Positions 19,240 through 26,929 are shown, numbered from the stretch's first letter. The stretch is 64,000 bases of DNA from JAVBNA01 sp031551875 (GCA_031551875.1 JAVBNA010000016.1:1-64000), one strand, 5' to 3'. Numbers and translations are program-made. Notes: generated by a model not told the origin, from the letters alone.

Positions 19240-19284
19240 TTGATCGGATTTGATTGACAGTTTATACTAAATATAAGTTATTAT
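19240..19284 (+). promoter_or_regulatory. promoter region of the HxlR regulator
   Basis: Two candidate sigma-A promoters overlap: TTGATC (19240-19245), 17 bp, TATACT (19263-19268), and TTGACA (19254-19259) with TATTAT about 19 bp later. Overlap of this kind is often autoregulated. Confidence 0.5.
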
Positions 19285-19315
19285 TTATAGTGAAGAAGAT
19301 GAGGAGATCGATGTT

Positions 19316-19678
19316 GTGAATATCTGCCCAGTGGAGATGACTATGACATTTCTTGGAGACAAATGGAAGGTACTGATCATTCGCGATCTGCTAAACGGGA
19401 CAAAACGCTTCTGTGAACTCAACCGGTCTATCGGAAAAATTTCCCAGAAGGTGCTGAGCACCAACCTAAAGATTATGGAGGAGAACGGATTGCTTACGCG
19501 CAAGGTGTTTCCCGAAGTTCCGCCCAGGGTGGAATATACCCTGACCGAAATGGGCTATAGTCTGGCGCCCGTTGTACGTGCACTGAAGGACTGGGGAGCA
19601 AAAGCCTCTCTTCCTGCCAGAGTCAGGTCATCTGATGAGTTTTCTGCTTATTTGAGTCTTTCTCCGATTGAGGATTAG
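19316..19678 (+). CDS. HxlR-family transcriptional regulator
   Basis: A 120-aa winged helix-turn-helix protein of the HxlR/MarR-like group. It shows the family pattern CPVEMTMTFLGDKWKVLIIRDL near the N-terminus with Cys4, and a wing region reading PPRVEYTLTEMG. In related regulators this Cys senses oxidants or electrophiles. The GTG start follows AGGAG; an ATG just before it is followed at once by a stop in its frame. No obvious divergent target gene is adjacent; the truncated spoIIID copy lies downstream. Confidence 0.88.
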   Translation: MNICPVEMTMTFLGDKWKVLIIRDLLNGTKRFCELNRSIGKISQKVLSTNLKIMEENGLLTRKVFPEVPPRVEYTLTEMGYSLAPVVRALKDWGAKASLPARVRSSDEFSAYLSLSPIED

Positions 19679-19782
19679 CAAGCTCTTAAAAAACAGGGAT
19701 GACGCATAGAAGAAGCGGCGTATGCCCGCAAAAAACCGCAAGGGGTATCTTTTCACGCCCGAAAGAATTCCAAATTTTAACA

Positions 19783-19820
19783 AATCATCCCCATAGGCAA
19801 AATTGCCTATGGGGATGATT
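19783..19820. terminator. hairpin of the HxlR gene end; also part of a repeat family
   Basis: An exact stem (AATCATCCCCATAGGCAA and its complement) with a 2-nt loop lies about 105 bp past the HxlR stop, followed by ATTATTACTTT. Nearly the same hairpin recurs at 48058-48094, again next to spoIIID-like sequence. Confidence 0.6.
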
Positions 19821-19829
19821 ATTACTTTA

Positions 19830-19979
19830 TCAGCCACACAAATCGTTCCAATTTATGACTACCTTATGTACCGTACTCTTGCTGATTCCAAATTTTTTAG
19901 CCGCCGCACGGACGGTCACTTTATGTTCCAGAATGTACTCTCCGAGTTCTACCGCCCTATCTTCCACGATGCCTTTCAT
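19830..19979 (-). pseudogene. truncated second copy of spoIIID
   Basis: The first 39 codons are those of spoIIID (through SKSTVHK, inside the helix-turn-helix), after which the frame reads VVINWNDLCG and stops. It lacks the rest of the recognition region and the basic tail, so it cannot act as SpoIIID. The ribosome binding site and sigma-E-like promoter are retained. All four differences from the intact copy within shared codons are synonymous (for example CGG versus AGG), which suggests both copies were under protein-level selection for a time. Confidence 0.75.
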
Positions 19980-20061
19980 ATTGAGATGTCCCCTCCCACC
20001 TTCGCAAATTGTCTTCGTCAATAGGTATGCATCTCATGAAGATTTTATGCGGAGGCTTTTG
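19864..20061. repeat. 198-bp duplication of the spoIIID 5' region
   Basis: Positions 19864-20061 match 9628-9825 without gaps and with five mismatches. The block covers the sigma-E-like promoter, ribosome binding site and first half of spoIIID in the same orientation, about 10.2 kb away. Confidence 0.9.
20022..20050 (-). promoter_or_regulatory. duplicated sigma-E-like promoter
   Basis: GCATAAA, 14 bp, CATACCTA read leftward, as at the intact spoIIID gene; only one spacer base differs. It now drives the truncated copy. Confidence 0.5.
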
Positions 20062-20082
20062 GGAGAGTGTTTCATATAATTT

Positions 20083-20120
20083 GCCCCCTGTTGCAGGATT
20101 ATTTTCCTACAACAGAGGGC
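20083..20120 (-). terminator. terminator of the lipase-like gene
   Basis: A long imperfect stem (GCCCCCTGTTGCAGG against CCTACAACAGAGGGC, 8-nt loop) lies 20 bp past the stop of the gene ending at 20140; leftward it continues into AAATTATATG. Confidence 0.55.
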
Positions 20121-20139
20121 TTCTTGACATACAACCCAT

Positions 20140-22107
20140 TTAATTGGCCGTTATTGAAATAACCGCCTCGAGGTCGTCCGCAAATTTCTGAATGTTCGAG
20201 TTTAACTGATACAGGCTTTCTCCGGCTTTTCCAAATACACTGTTTTTTAAATAATTGCCGCTATTGATCAGAACCAGTTTTTCCTGACAGGTCAGTTCTT
20301 TTAGCTGCGAAAAGTATCCGCCCACGAGATAAGCCGTACTTTCCATCATCAGCAAGTCCATAATGACGGGCTTTAACTCAACAAAAACACCCACGATCAA
20401 CTGGGGAATAGAAACGCCCATGATCTTCTCTATAATACTGAAGGGGTTCAGGTTAATGGTACGGCCGGTCAGCAATGCGTATAATTCCCTCACTGGCCAA
20501 GAGATAAAATTTAAAAATTCCCCCCAAGCATTGATCGCTCCGATTCCAAAATACGCAGTTAACAAGCCCGCGTTGGTCAAAAAAGAAATGATATCATGAT
20601 CCACCACGAGATCCACACTTGCATGCACTGCCAAAATGGCCGGGATGCGTATGGGCAACGTCGCAATCATACCTGTATACAAATAGTCACAGGCCTTTTC
20701 TCTCAAACTTTTTACCTGGTTGGTCGTATATATTGTCGACACATCTTCAAATTCGAGCTTGAGCGGAAGCATTTCCCGGTGAGAAAAGCTGTCAGGTTTT
20801 GCGCCATTATCAACCTTTTCTATAATCTCAGCCGCCTGCGCTATGTCGCATGAAAGCGCAATGACGTTTTTCCCAAGCACTTCCGAATTTTCTTTGAAGC
20901 ACTGATTTATTTTTTCAAAACCCTCTATGAGCGAAGAAGGACTTGAGCCCACCTCGCGAAAGAGATTGAGCAACAAAATATCATTGACGTCTTCCGAGAC
21001 TGCCTCTCCGATGGTGTCGCACCATCCTCCCAGCTTATTTTTCAGTGCATTGGGCAATGCCCCTTTAATCGCCCCGGAAACCGTCTCCCTGATCTGTTTG
21101 GTAAAGGAATCGAACCGACCGGATCTTCCAAACGAATCCTCGTTCAGAAGCTGATCCACCTGACCGGAAATCCAGTCAAACTCTGTTCGGTAGTTTTCCC
21201 CGTAACGCCCGAGGTTTGTTGCCATCGTCTTTACCTGTGGAAGATCCAGCTGAACCACGGCGGCGCCATTACCCTGCAATATCTCACCTGTGACCAAGTC
21301 ACAAGCCACAAAATTCGCAAGCGAAATCCGCTGGGGCTCATTCCCCAGCGCCGCCCCTCTATGCTGTAAGGCAATATCATCCATATTCGCACCAAATATC
21401 CCTCGGTTTACCTGCACAATGCATCCAGGATAATTGAATATGTCTCCGCGGTCTCCCGCCTCGGAAATGCGATGAAGCACATCGCCGTCCGTACGCAGCT
21501 GAATAATGTTTGAATAATCCCCTCCCGGCTGAACCCGTCCCCGATCCATCGGCGCGCCGTTGACGGAAATGACCATAATATCCGGAAATTCAAGCCCGAC
21601 AGCGACCGCGTCACCGCCGCCCAGCGAATTTCCTCCTGCCGCTGTCACTTGCCCGAGCTGAACCGTGGCGGGCTGCCCGGTCTTGGGATCTATGTAGGAA
21701 AAGGTTTTGTTTTGCAGATTGGACCGTACATATTTACAGTAGTTTACGGCATCGTCATATTGAGGGTTGTGCTGCCCCAATGCGTTGCCCGCATTGATCG
21801 TAAGCCAGTCAGTGCCGCCATTGCTTCCCTGATAAATAATGGCCATTTCTCCCGTTTGTACGTCCACGACCGTCATTGCGTTTAAGGAACTCGCATTATA
21901 CTTGTCGCCCGGACAATCGACAATGACATACCGTCCAGGTTGTCCGTTGGCATCATTAAGGGGCATCCCCGAAAAGTTGTTACGGCCCGCTACACTCTCA
22001 TTCCTTGCATCATTTGCACCGTTATTTGTATTGACAGGATCGAGATTCAGCGTGTATGCGTCATCACATGACCACTGAATGATATCCTGTTGACTAAAAC
22101 TACTCAT
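20140..22107 (-). CDS. lipase-like protein with helical C-terminal half; candidate T7SS effector
   Basis: 655 aa with no signal peptide. The N-terminal ~280 residues look like an alpha/beta hydrolase: the nucleophile elbow reads AAGGNSLGGG with Ser161, followed by ISVNGAPMD, RTDGDVLH (Asp207/Asp209) and a His near 249 (ALQHRGAAL). The remainder is predicted helical with hydrophobic stretches near 500-600 and an LXG/WXG-like end (YQLNSNIQKFADDLE). This order, lipase first and helical targeting region last, resembles the staphylococcal T7SS phospholipase TslA. It begins one base after the stop of a lipoprotein gene, as expected for an effector and a TilA-like immunity lipoprotein. Secretion and activity are inferred; the hydrolase fold is the best supported point. 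SD AAGGAG. Confidence 0.65.
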   Translation of the reverse strand: MSSFSQQDIIQWSCDDAYTLNLDPVNTNNGANDARNESVAGRNNFSGMPLNDANGQPGRYVIVDCPGDKYNASSLNAMTVVDVQTGEMAIIYQGSNGGTDWLTINAGNALGQHNPQYDDAVNYCKYVRSNLQNKTFSYIDPKTGQPATVQLGQVTAAGGNSLGGGDAVAVGLEFPDIMVISVNGAPMDRGRVQPGGDYSNIIQLRTDGDVLHRISEAGDRGDIFNYPGCIVQVNRGIFGANMDDIALQHRGAALGNEPQRISLANFVACDLVTGEILQGNGAAVVQLDLPQVKTMATNLGRYGENYRTEFDWISGQVDQLLNEDSFGRSGRFDSFTKQIRETVSGAIKGALPNALKNKLGGWCDTIGEAVSEDVNDILLLNLFREVGSSPSSLIEGFEKINQCFKENSEVLGKNVIALSCDIAQAAEIIEKVDNGAKPDSFSHREMLPLKLEFEDVSTIYTTNQVKSLREKACDYLYTGMIATLPIRIPAILAVHASVDLVVDHDIISFLTNAGLLTAYFGIGAINAWGEFLNFISWPVRELYALLTGRTINLNPFSIIEKIMGVSIPQLIVGVFVELKPVIMDLLMMESTAYLVGGYFSQLKELTCQEKLVLINSGNYLKNSVFGKAGESLYQLNSNIQKFADDLEAVISITAN

Positions 22108-22108
22108 C

Positions 22109-23182
22109 TTATCCCGTCTCCTTCATGGAATTTTTCCCAGGTCTCAGGATATATCCAAGGTCAAACAGGCTCGATTGATAACCGTTGACCGCTTCGTTTC
22201 CAAGATAGGCCGGACTGAGCTTTAAATCCCAGTTTCCTGCAAAGACTGCATCGTATTGCGCTTCACAAAGGAAACTGCTCAACGCATTGTATACCTGTGC
22301 ATAATATTCTCTTGTGATCGGTGTATCGGGATCAGTTTGATACACCCGCAGCGTGAAGGTATGCACACTGCCATCAAAACCGCTTTCCGTCAAAGCCTGT
22401 CTGATCTCCTGCGCGGTGGCGCTGCGGTGTTGCCTGCCATAAGCCAATATCTGAGAAATCCATCCCTCATCCTCAGCCTGACCAATGGTCACTGCCTGGA
22501 TCGATGTTCCCGGAATCCCCCCATAATAGGCAATCTCTTCCGGCGGGGTGGCAAGCCCTTTTTCTAAAATGAATTCACCCAGCCGAGAAAATTCCTCCCA
22601 GTAGGCGTCTCTCACATATCCCGCCGCCATTTTATATTCTAGCCGGTCTTTCTCTTCAATGCCCGCCTCCCTGTAATCATTTTCCTTCGGGGAGTAAAGC
22701 ATCTGTGCAAAAAAACGCGGCGTTTCGGTGTGTTCAACGGTAACCAGCAGCGTGTCATAGGGGTACGCGGCCGAAGCATAAACAAGCCGGATATGATCTA
22801 ATTCATACTTTTCTTTCAGATAACTTTGAAGCTGCTCTTCTATCTTCAGCCAATTCTGCTCAGAATAGGTTCGCATTTTTACATTTTCCGCATTTTGCCG
22901 GCATGCTTCCTGATAGTCATCATAATATACAGCCTGTATAGTCTGGCCTGCTCCATTATTATCCGTATAAGAAACCTCTTTGACGCGAATCGCCTCCCCT
23001 GCACGGGGAATCGCCACTTTCATGGCCAGATAATTGGGATCTGCTCTGTCAACCCCCAATTGATACCCTGAAATGGTTTCTTCCCCCATTCCGTTCTGAT
23101 TACCATAGTTCATTTTACACCCTCCTATCAAAAAAATTATACATAAGAGCAACGCCAGCCCAACAGTCCATTTCATTCTCAT
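22109..23182 (-). CDS. lipoprotein, candidate immunity partner of the lipase-like effector
   Basis: 357 aa with a lipoprotein signal peptide and lipobox LIGGC (Cys22), so the mature protein should be anchored outside the cell membrane. Neither the remaining 335 residues nor their repeated pattern could be assigned to a family. Its stop codon is one base before the start of the lipase-like gene, so the two are translationally coupled. In the TslA system of staphylococci the immunity proteins are lipoproteins that block the lipase on the outer face; the same role is proposed here. The ATG is 8 bp after AAGGAG. Confidence 0.65.
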   Translation of the reverse strand: MRMKWTVGLALLLCIIFLIGGCKMNYGNQNGMGEETISGYQLGVDRADPNYLAMKVAIPRAGEAIRVKEVSYTDNNGAGQTIQAVYYDDYQEACRQNAENVKMRTYSEQNWLKIEEQLQSYLKEKYELDHIRLVYASAAYPYDTLLVTVEHTETPRFFAQMLYSPKENDYREAGIEEKDRLEYKMAAGYVRDAYWEEFSRLGEFILEKGLATPPEEIAYYGGIPGTSIQAVTIGQAEDEGWISQILAYGRQHRSATAQEIRQALTESGFDGSVHTFTLRVYQTDPDTPITREYYAQVYNALSSFLCEAQYDAVFAGNWDLKLSPAYLGNEAVNGYQSSLFDLGYILRPGKNSMKETG

Positions 23183-23251
23183 TATAATCGCTCCTTGGCT
23201 TTCTCCGGCGGAATTTTGTTCATAATAAAAATACCCGGCGGGAGATTTTCC

Positions 23252-23284
23252 GGTGCGGCTTCCGTTTTTACCGGAAGCCGCACC
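23252..23284. repeat. perfect 13-bp hairpin upstream of the lipoprotein gene
   Basis: GGTGCGGCTTCCG and its exact complement flank a 7-nt loop. There is no T-run after it in the leftward direction. It would sit in the 5' leader of the lipoprotein-lipase transcript about 70 bp before the start. Confidence 0.5.
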
Positions 23285-23490
23285 ATCGTGCCATGCCCGC
23301 TTGCAGACCCATAGCCTTCACTCCCTTTTGGGGGATAATGACAATGATCCCTGATGCCGGAACCGCTGGGCATGTCTGTTATTGTTTCAGCATTTTTAGA
23401 AACTGTATAAAACCCTCTGCGATACATTCCGTAACTGGCGCAAACTCGGTTGATTTTTCGTGATACAGATACAGATTGATGGGTTTTCGG

Positions 23491-23536
23491 GACTTTCCCT
23501 TATTTCATTGTTTTGAGTAGTCAACCGGATGTAAGG
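23491..23536. repeat. 46-bp direct repeat, left copy
   Basis: The stretch beginning GACTTTCCCTTATTTCATTG recurs in the same orientation at 24909-24954 with about one mismatch. The two copies bound a ~1.4-kb AT-rich block holding the GH-E toxin tail and two immunity genes. Confidence 0.85.
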
Positions 23537-23549
23537 AAAAGTCTATAGT

Positions 23550-23894
23550 TTACTGTTTCTTTAAAATATCAGCAATTGTAGTCTCCTTATTATCTACTAA
23601 ATCATAGAATCCCATGTGAACATTATCTTCATATAGCCAGCATAAGTCTGTCCCATAAGGTGCATTAAAGATTTCTAAAATGACAGGAGCTATTTTAGAA
23701 ATTGACTCCGCACCCAAGATCACAAAATTGTCACTATTGTTGACATACGCTTCATCGTCTTCCGAAGAATATAGATTCCATCCATTGAGCTGTTGTATTG
23801 AACTTTTTTCCCTAAAAGAGTATTTCACAGGTTTTCCCGAAATAATATTTTTAGAAACCAGAAAACCACCATATGCACTATTATCTATTCTCAT
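23550..23894 (-). CDS. DUF2185 (Imm33-like) candidate immunity protein
   Basis: About 114 aa. It shows the DUF2185 pattern: FLVSKNIISGKPVKYSFRE near the start, then GWNLYSSEDDEAYVNN, SDNFVILG and a final FNAPYGTDLCWLYED. This family is found as immunity proteins (Imm33 type) beside polymorphic toxins. Its start overlaps the end of the ankyrin gene; the second ATG (23894) is preferred because AAGGAG is spaced 7 bp from it. It lies in an AT-rich block with an orphan toxin tail, and which toxin it neutralises is unknown. Confidence 0.7.
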   Translation of the reverse strand: MRIDNSAYGGFLVSKNIISGKPVKYSFREKSSIQQLNGWNLYSSEDDEAYVNNSDNFVILGAESISKIAPVILEIFNAPYGTDLCWLYEDNVHMGFYDLVDNKETTIADILKKQ

Positions 23895-24423
23895 CCTCAT
23901 ACTCCTTAATTATTTCTATCATACTATTTCTCCACGAATACTCATTCATATAATCTAGGCAAGATTTCCCAAAGATATCTTGATGCTTATAATCAGCACC
24001 ACAATCTAAAAGATATCGGTATATACCCCTCATGTCATCTGTGGATAACTTTGTTATTGTTATTGAATATTTTAATGGAACGGCACTATACTTATCCTTA
24101 CCATTAATATTAATCCCTGATTGCACCAATATTTTTGTCATTTCTAGCATGTACTCTACTGAAGGTCTTAACACATTGAAGTAAAATATATGTAATGCAT
24201 TTCTTTCATCCCTCTTATCGGTAAAATTAATATTAACCCCTTCAGAAATCAAAAATTTTACTATTTTTAATTTTTCATCCGGGTTTTTATCATTGGCCAA
24301 TGCAAGACATAATAAATTCATCCCTAAATTATCATTTACTTCATTAGCATTCCCAGAATAGAAATCTTTAAATTGCTCATATGTACCATCTCTTGCGGCA
24401 TCAAAGATATTTGTAATTTTCAA
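23881..24423 (-). CDS. ankyrin-repeat candidate immunity protein
   Basis: About 180 aa with ankyrin-type repeats: VKFLISEGVNINFTDKRDERNALH, a second unit ending VQSGININGKDK, and LLDCGADYKHQDIFGKSCLD. Ankyrin proteins commonly serve as immunity proteins next to HNH/GH-E nuclease toxins, and the orphan GH-E tail lies directly upstream. A TTG at 24423 with AAGGAG 8 bp before it gives the natural family start (KITNIFDAARDGTYEQF). An ATG at 24462 that overlaps the toxin stop by four bases is the alternative start and would add 13 residues. Confidence 0.7.
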   Translation of the reverse strand: MKITNIFDAARDGTYEQFKDFYSGNANEVNDNLGMNLLCLALANDKNPDEKLKIVKFLISEGVNINFTDKRDERNALHIFYFNVLRPSVEYMLEMTKILVQSGININGKDKYSAVPLKYSITITKLSTDDMRGIYRYLLDCGADYKHQDIFGKSCLDYMNEYSWRNSMIEIIKEYEDENR

Positions 24424-24458
24424 AAGATTTTCTCCTTCCCATAAAATTCCTAAGTCAC

Positions 24459-24875
24459 TCATTCATACTTGTGACTTCTATTAGCTGATGGATTTTCTAA
24501 CCTATAATTATCTGGGTCAAATTGAAATTCTTTTAGGTCATCAAGTGTTATTTCTCCATTTTTGTATTTCTGGAACATATCTTTATAGCTATTACCTGAT
24601 TTATGTCCAAAGTCTACCACATCTTTTCTGGGCTGTCCGGGCTTCCAATCAATAACATCACCAGTATTTGGGTCACGCAATACTCCATCAGGGTCAACGT
24701 TTTTATTATACACATCTTTTTCAAATTGAAGTTTTTTATCCCCAGAAAGCGTAGGTCTTCCATTTGGTTTTCCGTCTTTAATATAAGGACCATTTTCCAA
24801 TGGTTTAGCTCCACCAAACCCCTCACCAATATCCCCAATAACGTCATCGGCCGCCTTTGTCTTGCTGTGTAATAA
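24459..24875 (-). pseudogene. orphan C-terminal toxin tail, GH-E nuclease type
   Basis: An open frame of about 138 codons that lacks an ATG start and any N-terminal secretion domain. It opens with the toxin hinge SKTKAADDVIGDIGE, shared exactly with the intact toxin at 25310-26887, then continues into a different tail. The tail has the GH-E/ENDO VII-like signature: DFGHKSGNSYKDMF, then a spacer, then DPDNYRLENPSANRSHKYE. Such displaced cassettes are known in polymorphic toxins: a new tail is recombined in and the old one is left downstream with its immunity gene. A TTG at 24800 could start a 113-aa fragment. Confidence 0.75.
24822..24866. repeat. 45-bp exact direct repeat of the toxin hinge, orphan copy
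   Basis: Identical to 25709-25753. It encodes SKTKAADDVIGDIGE in both places and marks the junction where variable toxin tails are exchanged. Confidence 0.9.
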
Positions 24876-24908
24876 TTACATGCCTTTCACTCCAGTTGAC
24901 CTCTTGCA

Positions 24909-24954
24909 GACTTTCCCTTATTTCATTGTTTTGAGTAGTCAAGCGGATGTAAGA
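24909..24954. repeat. 46-bp direct repeat, right copy
   Basis: Partner of 23491-23536, with a TTGAGTAGTCAA core. It lies between the orphan toxin tail and the Imm74-like gene. Apart from these repeats, 24876-25071 shows no convincing gene. Confidence 0.85.
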
Positions 24955-25071
24955 AACATCATACAAACCTGTCTGTCTTCCAAAACATACCAATTCCTTT
25001 GCGATTATGTCAATTTTGACTTAAACTATCTGCTAAAACTGCTCAAAATCTACTACAGATATCCTAATTCC

Positions 25072-25305
25072 TTACTCAAATATAATTTGAACCGTATTTT
25101 CATTAGTGTTTCGTTTTACCTGCTCTATAATATTAATTACTTGTTCCACCGTTACTTTTTCATCCTGATGAGGTGGGTCCCACATTTTCATTGAATCTTT
25201 GTATACTACAAATTTATTTCCAACCAACATTTCTCCCTCTCCTTTTAGTACATAGCCATTTTCTAAATCAAATTTAATATAAGAGTTGCTTCCTTTAATT
25301 TTCAT
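25072..25305 (-). CDS. small candidate immunity protein (Imm74-like)
   Basis: 77 aa, beginning MKIKGSNSYIKFD, with GEMLVGNKFVVYKDS and MWDPPHQDEKVT, followed by a helix (VINIIEQVKRN). The pattern resembles the Imm74 group of immunity proteins; I am moderately sure of the family. It starts four bases after the toxin stop, with AGAGGTG as ribosome binding site, the standard position for the cognate immunity gene. It is expected to neutralise the C-terminal domain of the toxin at 25310-26887 in the cytoplasm. Confidence 0.65.
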   Translation of the reverse strand: MKIKGSNSYIKFDLENGYVLKGEGEMLVGNKFVVYKDSMKMWDPPHQDEKVTVEQVINIIEQVKRNTNENTVQIIFE

Positions 25306-25309
25306 TTTA

Positions 25310-26887
25310 TCACCTCTCAAAAATAATGGTTTCAACCCCTGTTTTAGGGTCAATTGTTGTTATCTTAGTAACATTTGGATTTTCTATTAGCCTAGGGAGT
25401 TCAACATTCTCCCATATGTTTCCGGGTCTTAATTCAGAACCAACAACAGCCCTTATTTCTCCTGAAACTTGTTCTGCATATGCTCCCGATGCCAAATCCC
25501 ATGCTTCCATTGATGACGGATTATTAAATTCCCATTCTGGCATCGTAATCTTTTTATTGGCTATTGTTGATTCTAAAGTTACACCACCTTTTCCTTCGGC
25601 TATGTTGGCTGCGACATCTGCACCTCCAACTCCATCTGTTCTACCTGACCAGAAAAATGCTTCGTCAGGATTAGTTTTTAGTTGTGGTCTGATTTCTTCA
25701 ATATTAAACTCACCAATATCCCCAATAACGTCATCGGCCGCCTTTGTCTTGCTCAGCTTGCCCATCACATACTTACCCGCACAGGCTGAGACCGCGCCAA
25801 ACCCAAAGTTCATCGCAATCCCGCCCAGCGTGATCTGTTCGTCGTTGTAGGACTGCTGCAGCACATAGGTCAGCGTGTTTTCCGCGCCGCCCAGCCCGGC
25901 CGTCACAAGATAACCGCCGCCCATCATTTCGGCCGCGGCACCAGACCCGCCGGAAATCGCGCCGCCGATCACGCCCCACATAAAACCGTCGGCCATCGCG
26001 CTCACGACATCTCCGCCTGTGGCATAGGCAATCACGCCGCTTGACGCCAGACCCAGTCCGCCGCCAATCAATGCGCCGGTCAGCGCGCCCGAAGCAATTC
26101 CGTGTACGGTAAGCAGAATTCCACCCGCCGCACCACCGGTCGCCACTGTCACCGCAATCAATCCCGCAATGATCACCGCGCCAATCAAAATTTTAGCCCA
26201 GTCCTCCTGATACCATTTCAGCTCTTTATATATCTTGTAGAGCTCCTTAGCCTTCGTTGCGTAATCGTCATCTGTGTTTTCAAACGGAATAATCTTTTCC
26301 GTGTATATCCGGTCAAGATATTCAAGCTCTGTTTTGAGCTTCTTCGCACAGCCCGGAATCACCGAATCCAGAAGGTGGGTAATTTTCCGATAGTTGTTTT
26401 CTTCCGCCGCACGTTCCGCGTCGGTCTGTTTCCCGAGGATATCCCATGTCCCATGAATTCGGCCTCGGTAGCGCCAGCTTAAATTCCCCACACGGTCACA
26501 TGCCCAGCCAATCTCCAGCTTATTTTTCCAGATATCGTCGCGATCCACGCGCACCATCTGTGCCGCATTCACCGGCCTTACATAGCTCTGCATATCATAG
26601 CTGTAGCCCGCAAATACATCCCGGAGGCTGTTAAGGGTAGTGTAGCACTTATTTAAATCCTTAGCAAGATCTTCACGAAGCGCCCGCAGCTCGGCATTGG
26701 CCTGCCCTGCGTCCGTTTGCAGAATGGCCGTTGTCCGGTTGACCGCTTCCAGCATCGACTCCACGACCGCGCTGTATTTTCCTGCCCCGTCTGCAATGGA
26801 GTCCACCGCAGAAAAATTCACTTTAATATCCCGCTTCATAGGAGGTGGCATATCTGTACAGGAATCCCTGCAGACAGGCCATTTCAC
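25310..26887 (-). CDS. LXG-like polymorphic toxin of the T7SS
   Basis: 525 aa from the GTG at 26887. Residues 1-215 are helical (FSAVDSIADGAGKYSAVVES) and resemble LXG/WXG targeting regions. A Gly/Ala-rich hydrophobic stretch spans about 225-380, followed by the hinge SKTKAADDVIGDIGE and a C-terminal toxin domain (about 408-525) with FFWSGRTDGVGG, EGKGGVTLE, MPEWEFNNPSS and ELPRLIENPNVTKI. I do not recognise the activity of this domain; an NAD-processing or ADP-ribosyl role would be only a guess. No good ribosome binding site precedes GTG 26887 or the later ATGs (26851, 26839), and a short overlapping frame at 26823-26882 may couple translation. The neighbours fit a standard LXG operon: two helical partners before, an immunity gene after. 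Confidence 0.75.
   Translation of the reverse strand: MKWPVCRDSCTDMPPPMKRDIKVNFSAVDSIADGAGKYSAVVESMLEAVNRTTAILQTDAGQANAELRALREDLAKDLNKCYTTLNSLRDVFAGYSYDMQSYVRPVNAAQMVRVDRDDIWKNKLEIGWACDRVGNLSWRYRGRIHGTWDILGKQTDAERAAEENNYRKITHLLDSVIPGCAKKLKTELEYLDRIYTEKIIPFENTDDDYATKAKELYKIYKELKWYQEDWAKILIGAVIIAGLIAVTVATGGAAGGILLTVHGIASGALTGALIGGGLGLASSGVIAYATGGDVVSAMADGFMWGVIGGAISGGSGAAAEMMGGGYLVTAGLGGAENTLTYVLQQSYNDEQITLGGIAMNFGFGAVSACAGKYVMGKLSKTKAADDVIGDIGEFNIEEIRPQLKTNPDEAFFWSGRTDGVGGADVAANIAEGKGGVTLESTIANKKITMPEWEFNNPSSMEAWDLASGAYAEQVSGEIRAVVGSELRPGNIWENVELPRLIENPNVTKITTIDPKTGVETIIFER
25709..25753. repeat. 45-bp exact direct repeat of the toxin hinge, intact copy
   Basis: Identical to 24822-24866 and located inside the intact toxin gene at the boundary between conserved body and variable tail. 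Confidence 0.9.
26823..26882 (-). CDS. possible 19-codon leader frame overlapping the toxin start
   Basis: ATG at 26882, preceded by AAAGGCGG, encodes about 19 residues beginning MACLQGFLYRY and stops inside the first codons of the toxin in another frame. The toxin itself lacks a good ribosome binding site, so coupling through this frame is possible. It may equally be chance. Confidence 0.25.
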   Translation of the reverse strand: MACLQGFLYRYATSYEAGY

Positions 26888-26929
26888 CGCCTTTTTCTTA
26901 TTTTAGGAGATTCTCTTTCACTTTTGCAT

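Noticed and set aside
23182..23427. 81-codon frame whose stop overlaps the lipoprotein start
   Set aside because: No ribosome binding site at either ATG, and a perfect 13-bp hairpin sits inside it. It is more likely leader sequence of the lipoprotein-lipase transcript.
24862..25194. 110-codon frame on the + strand in the AT-rich cassette
   Set aside because: Hydrophobic, Leu/Tyr-rich translation typical of AT-rich antisense sequence. It covers a repeat and the end of an immunity gene on the other strand.
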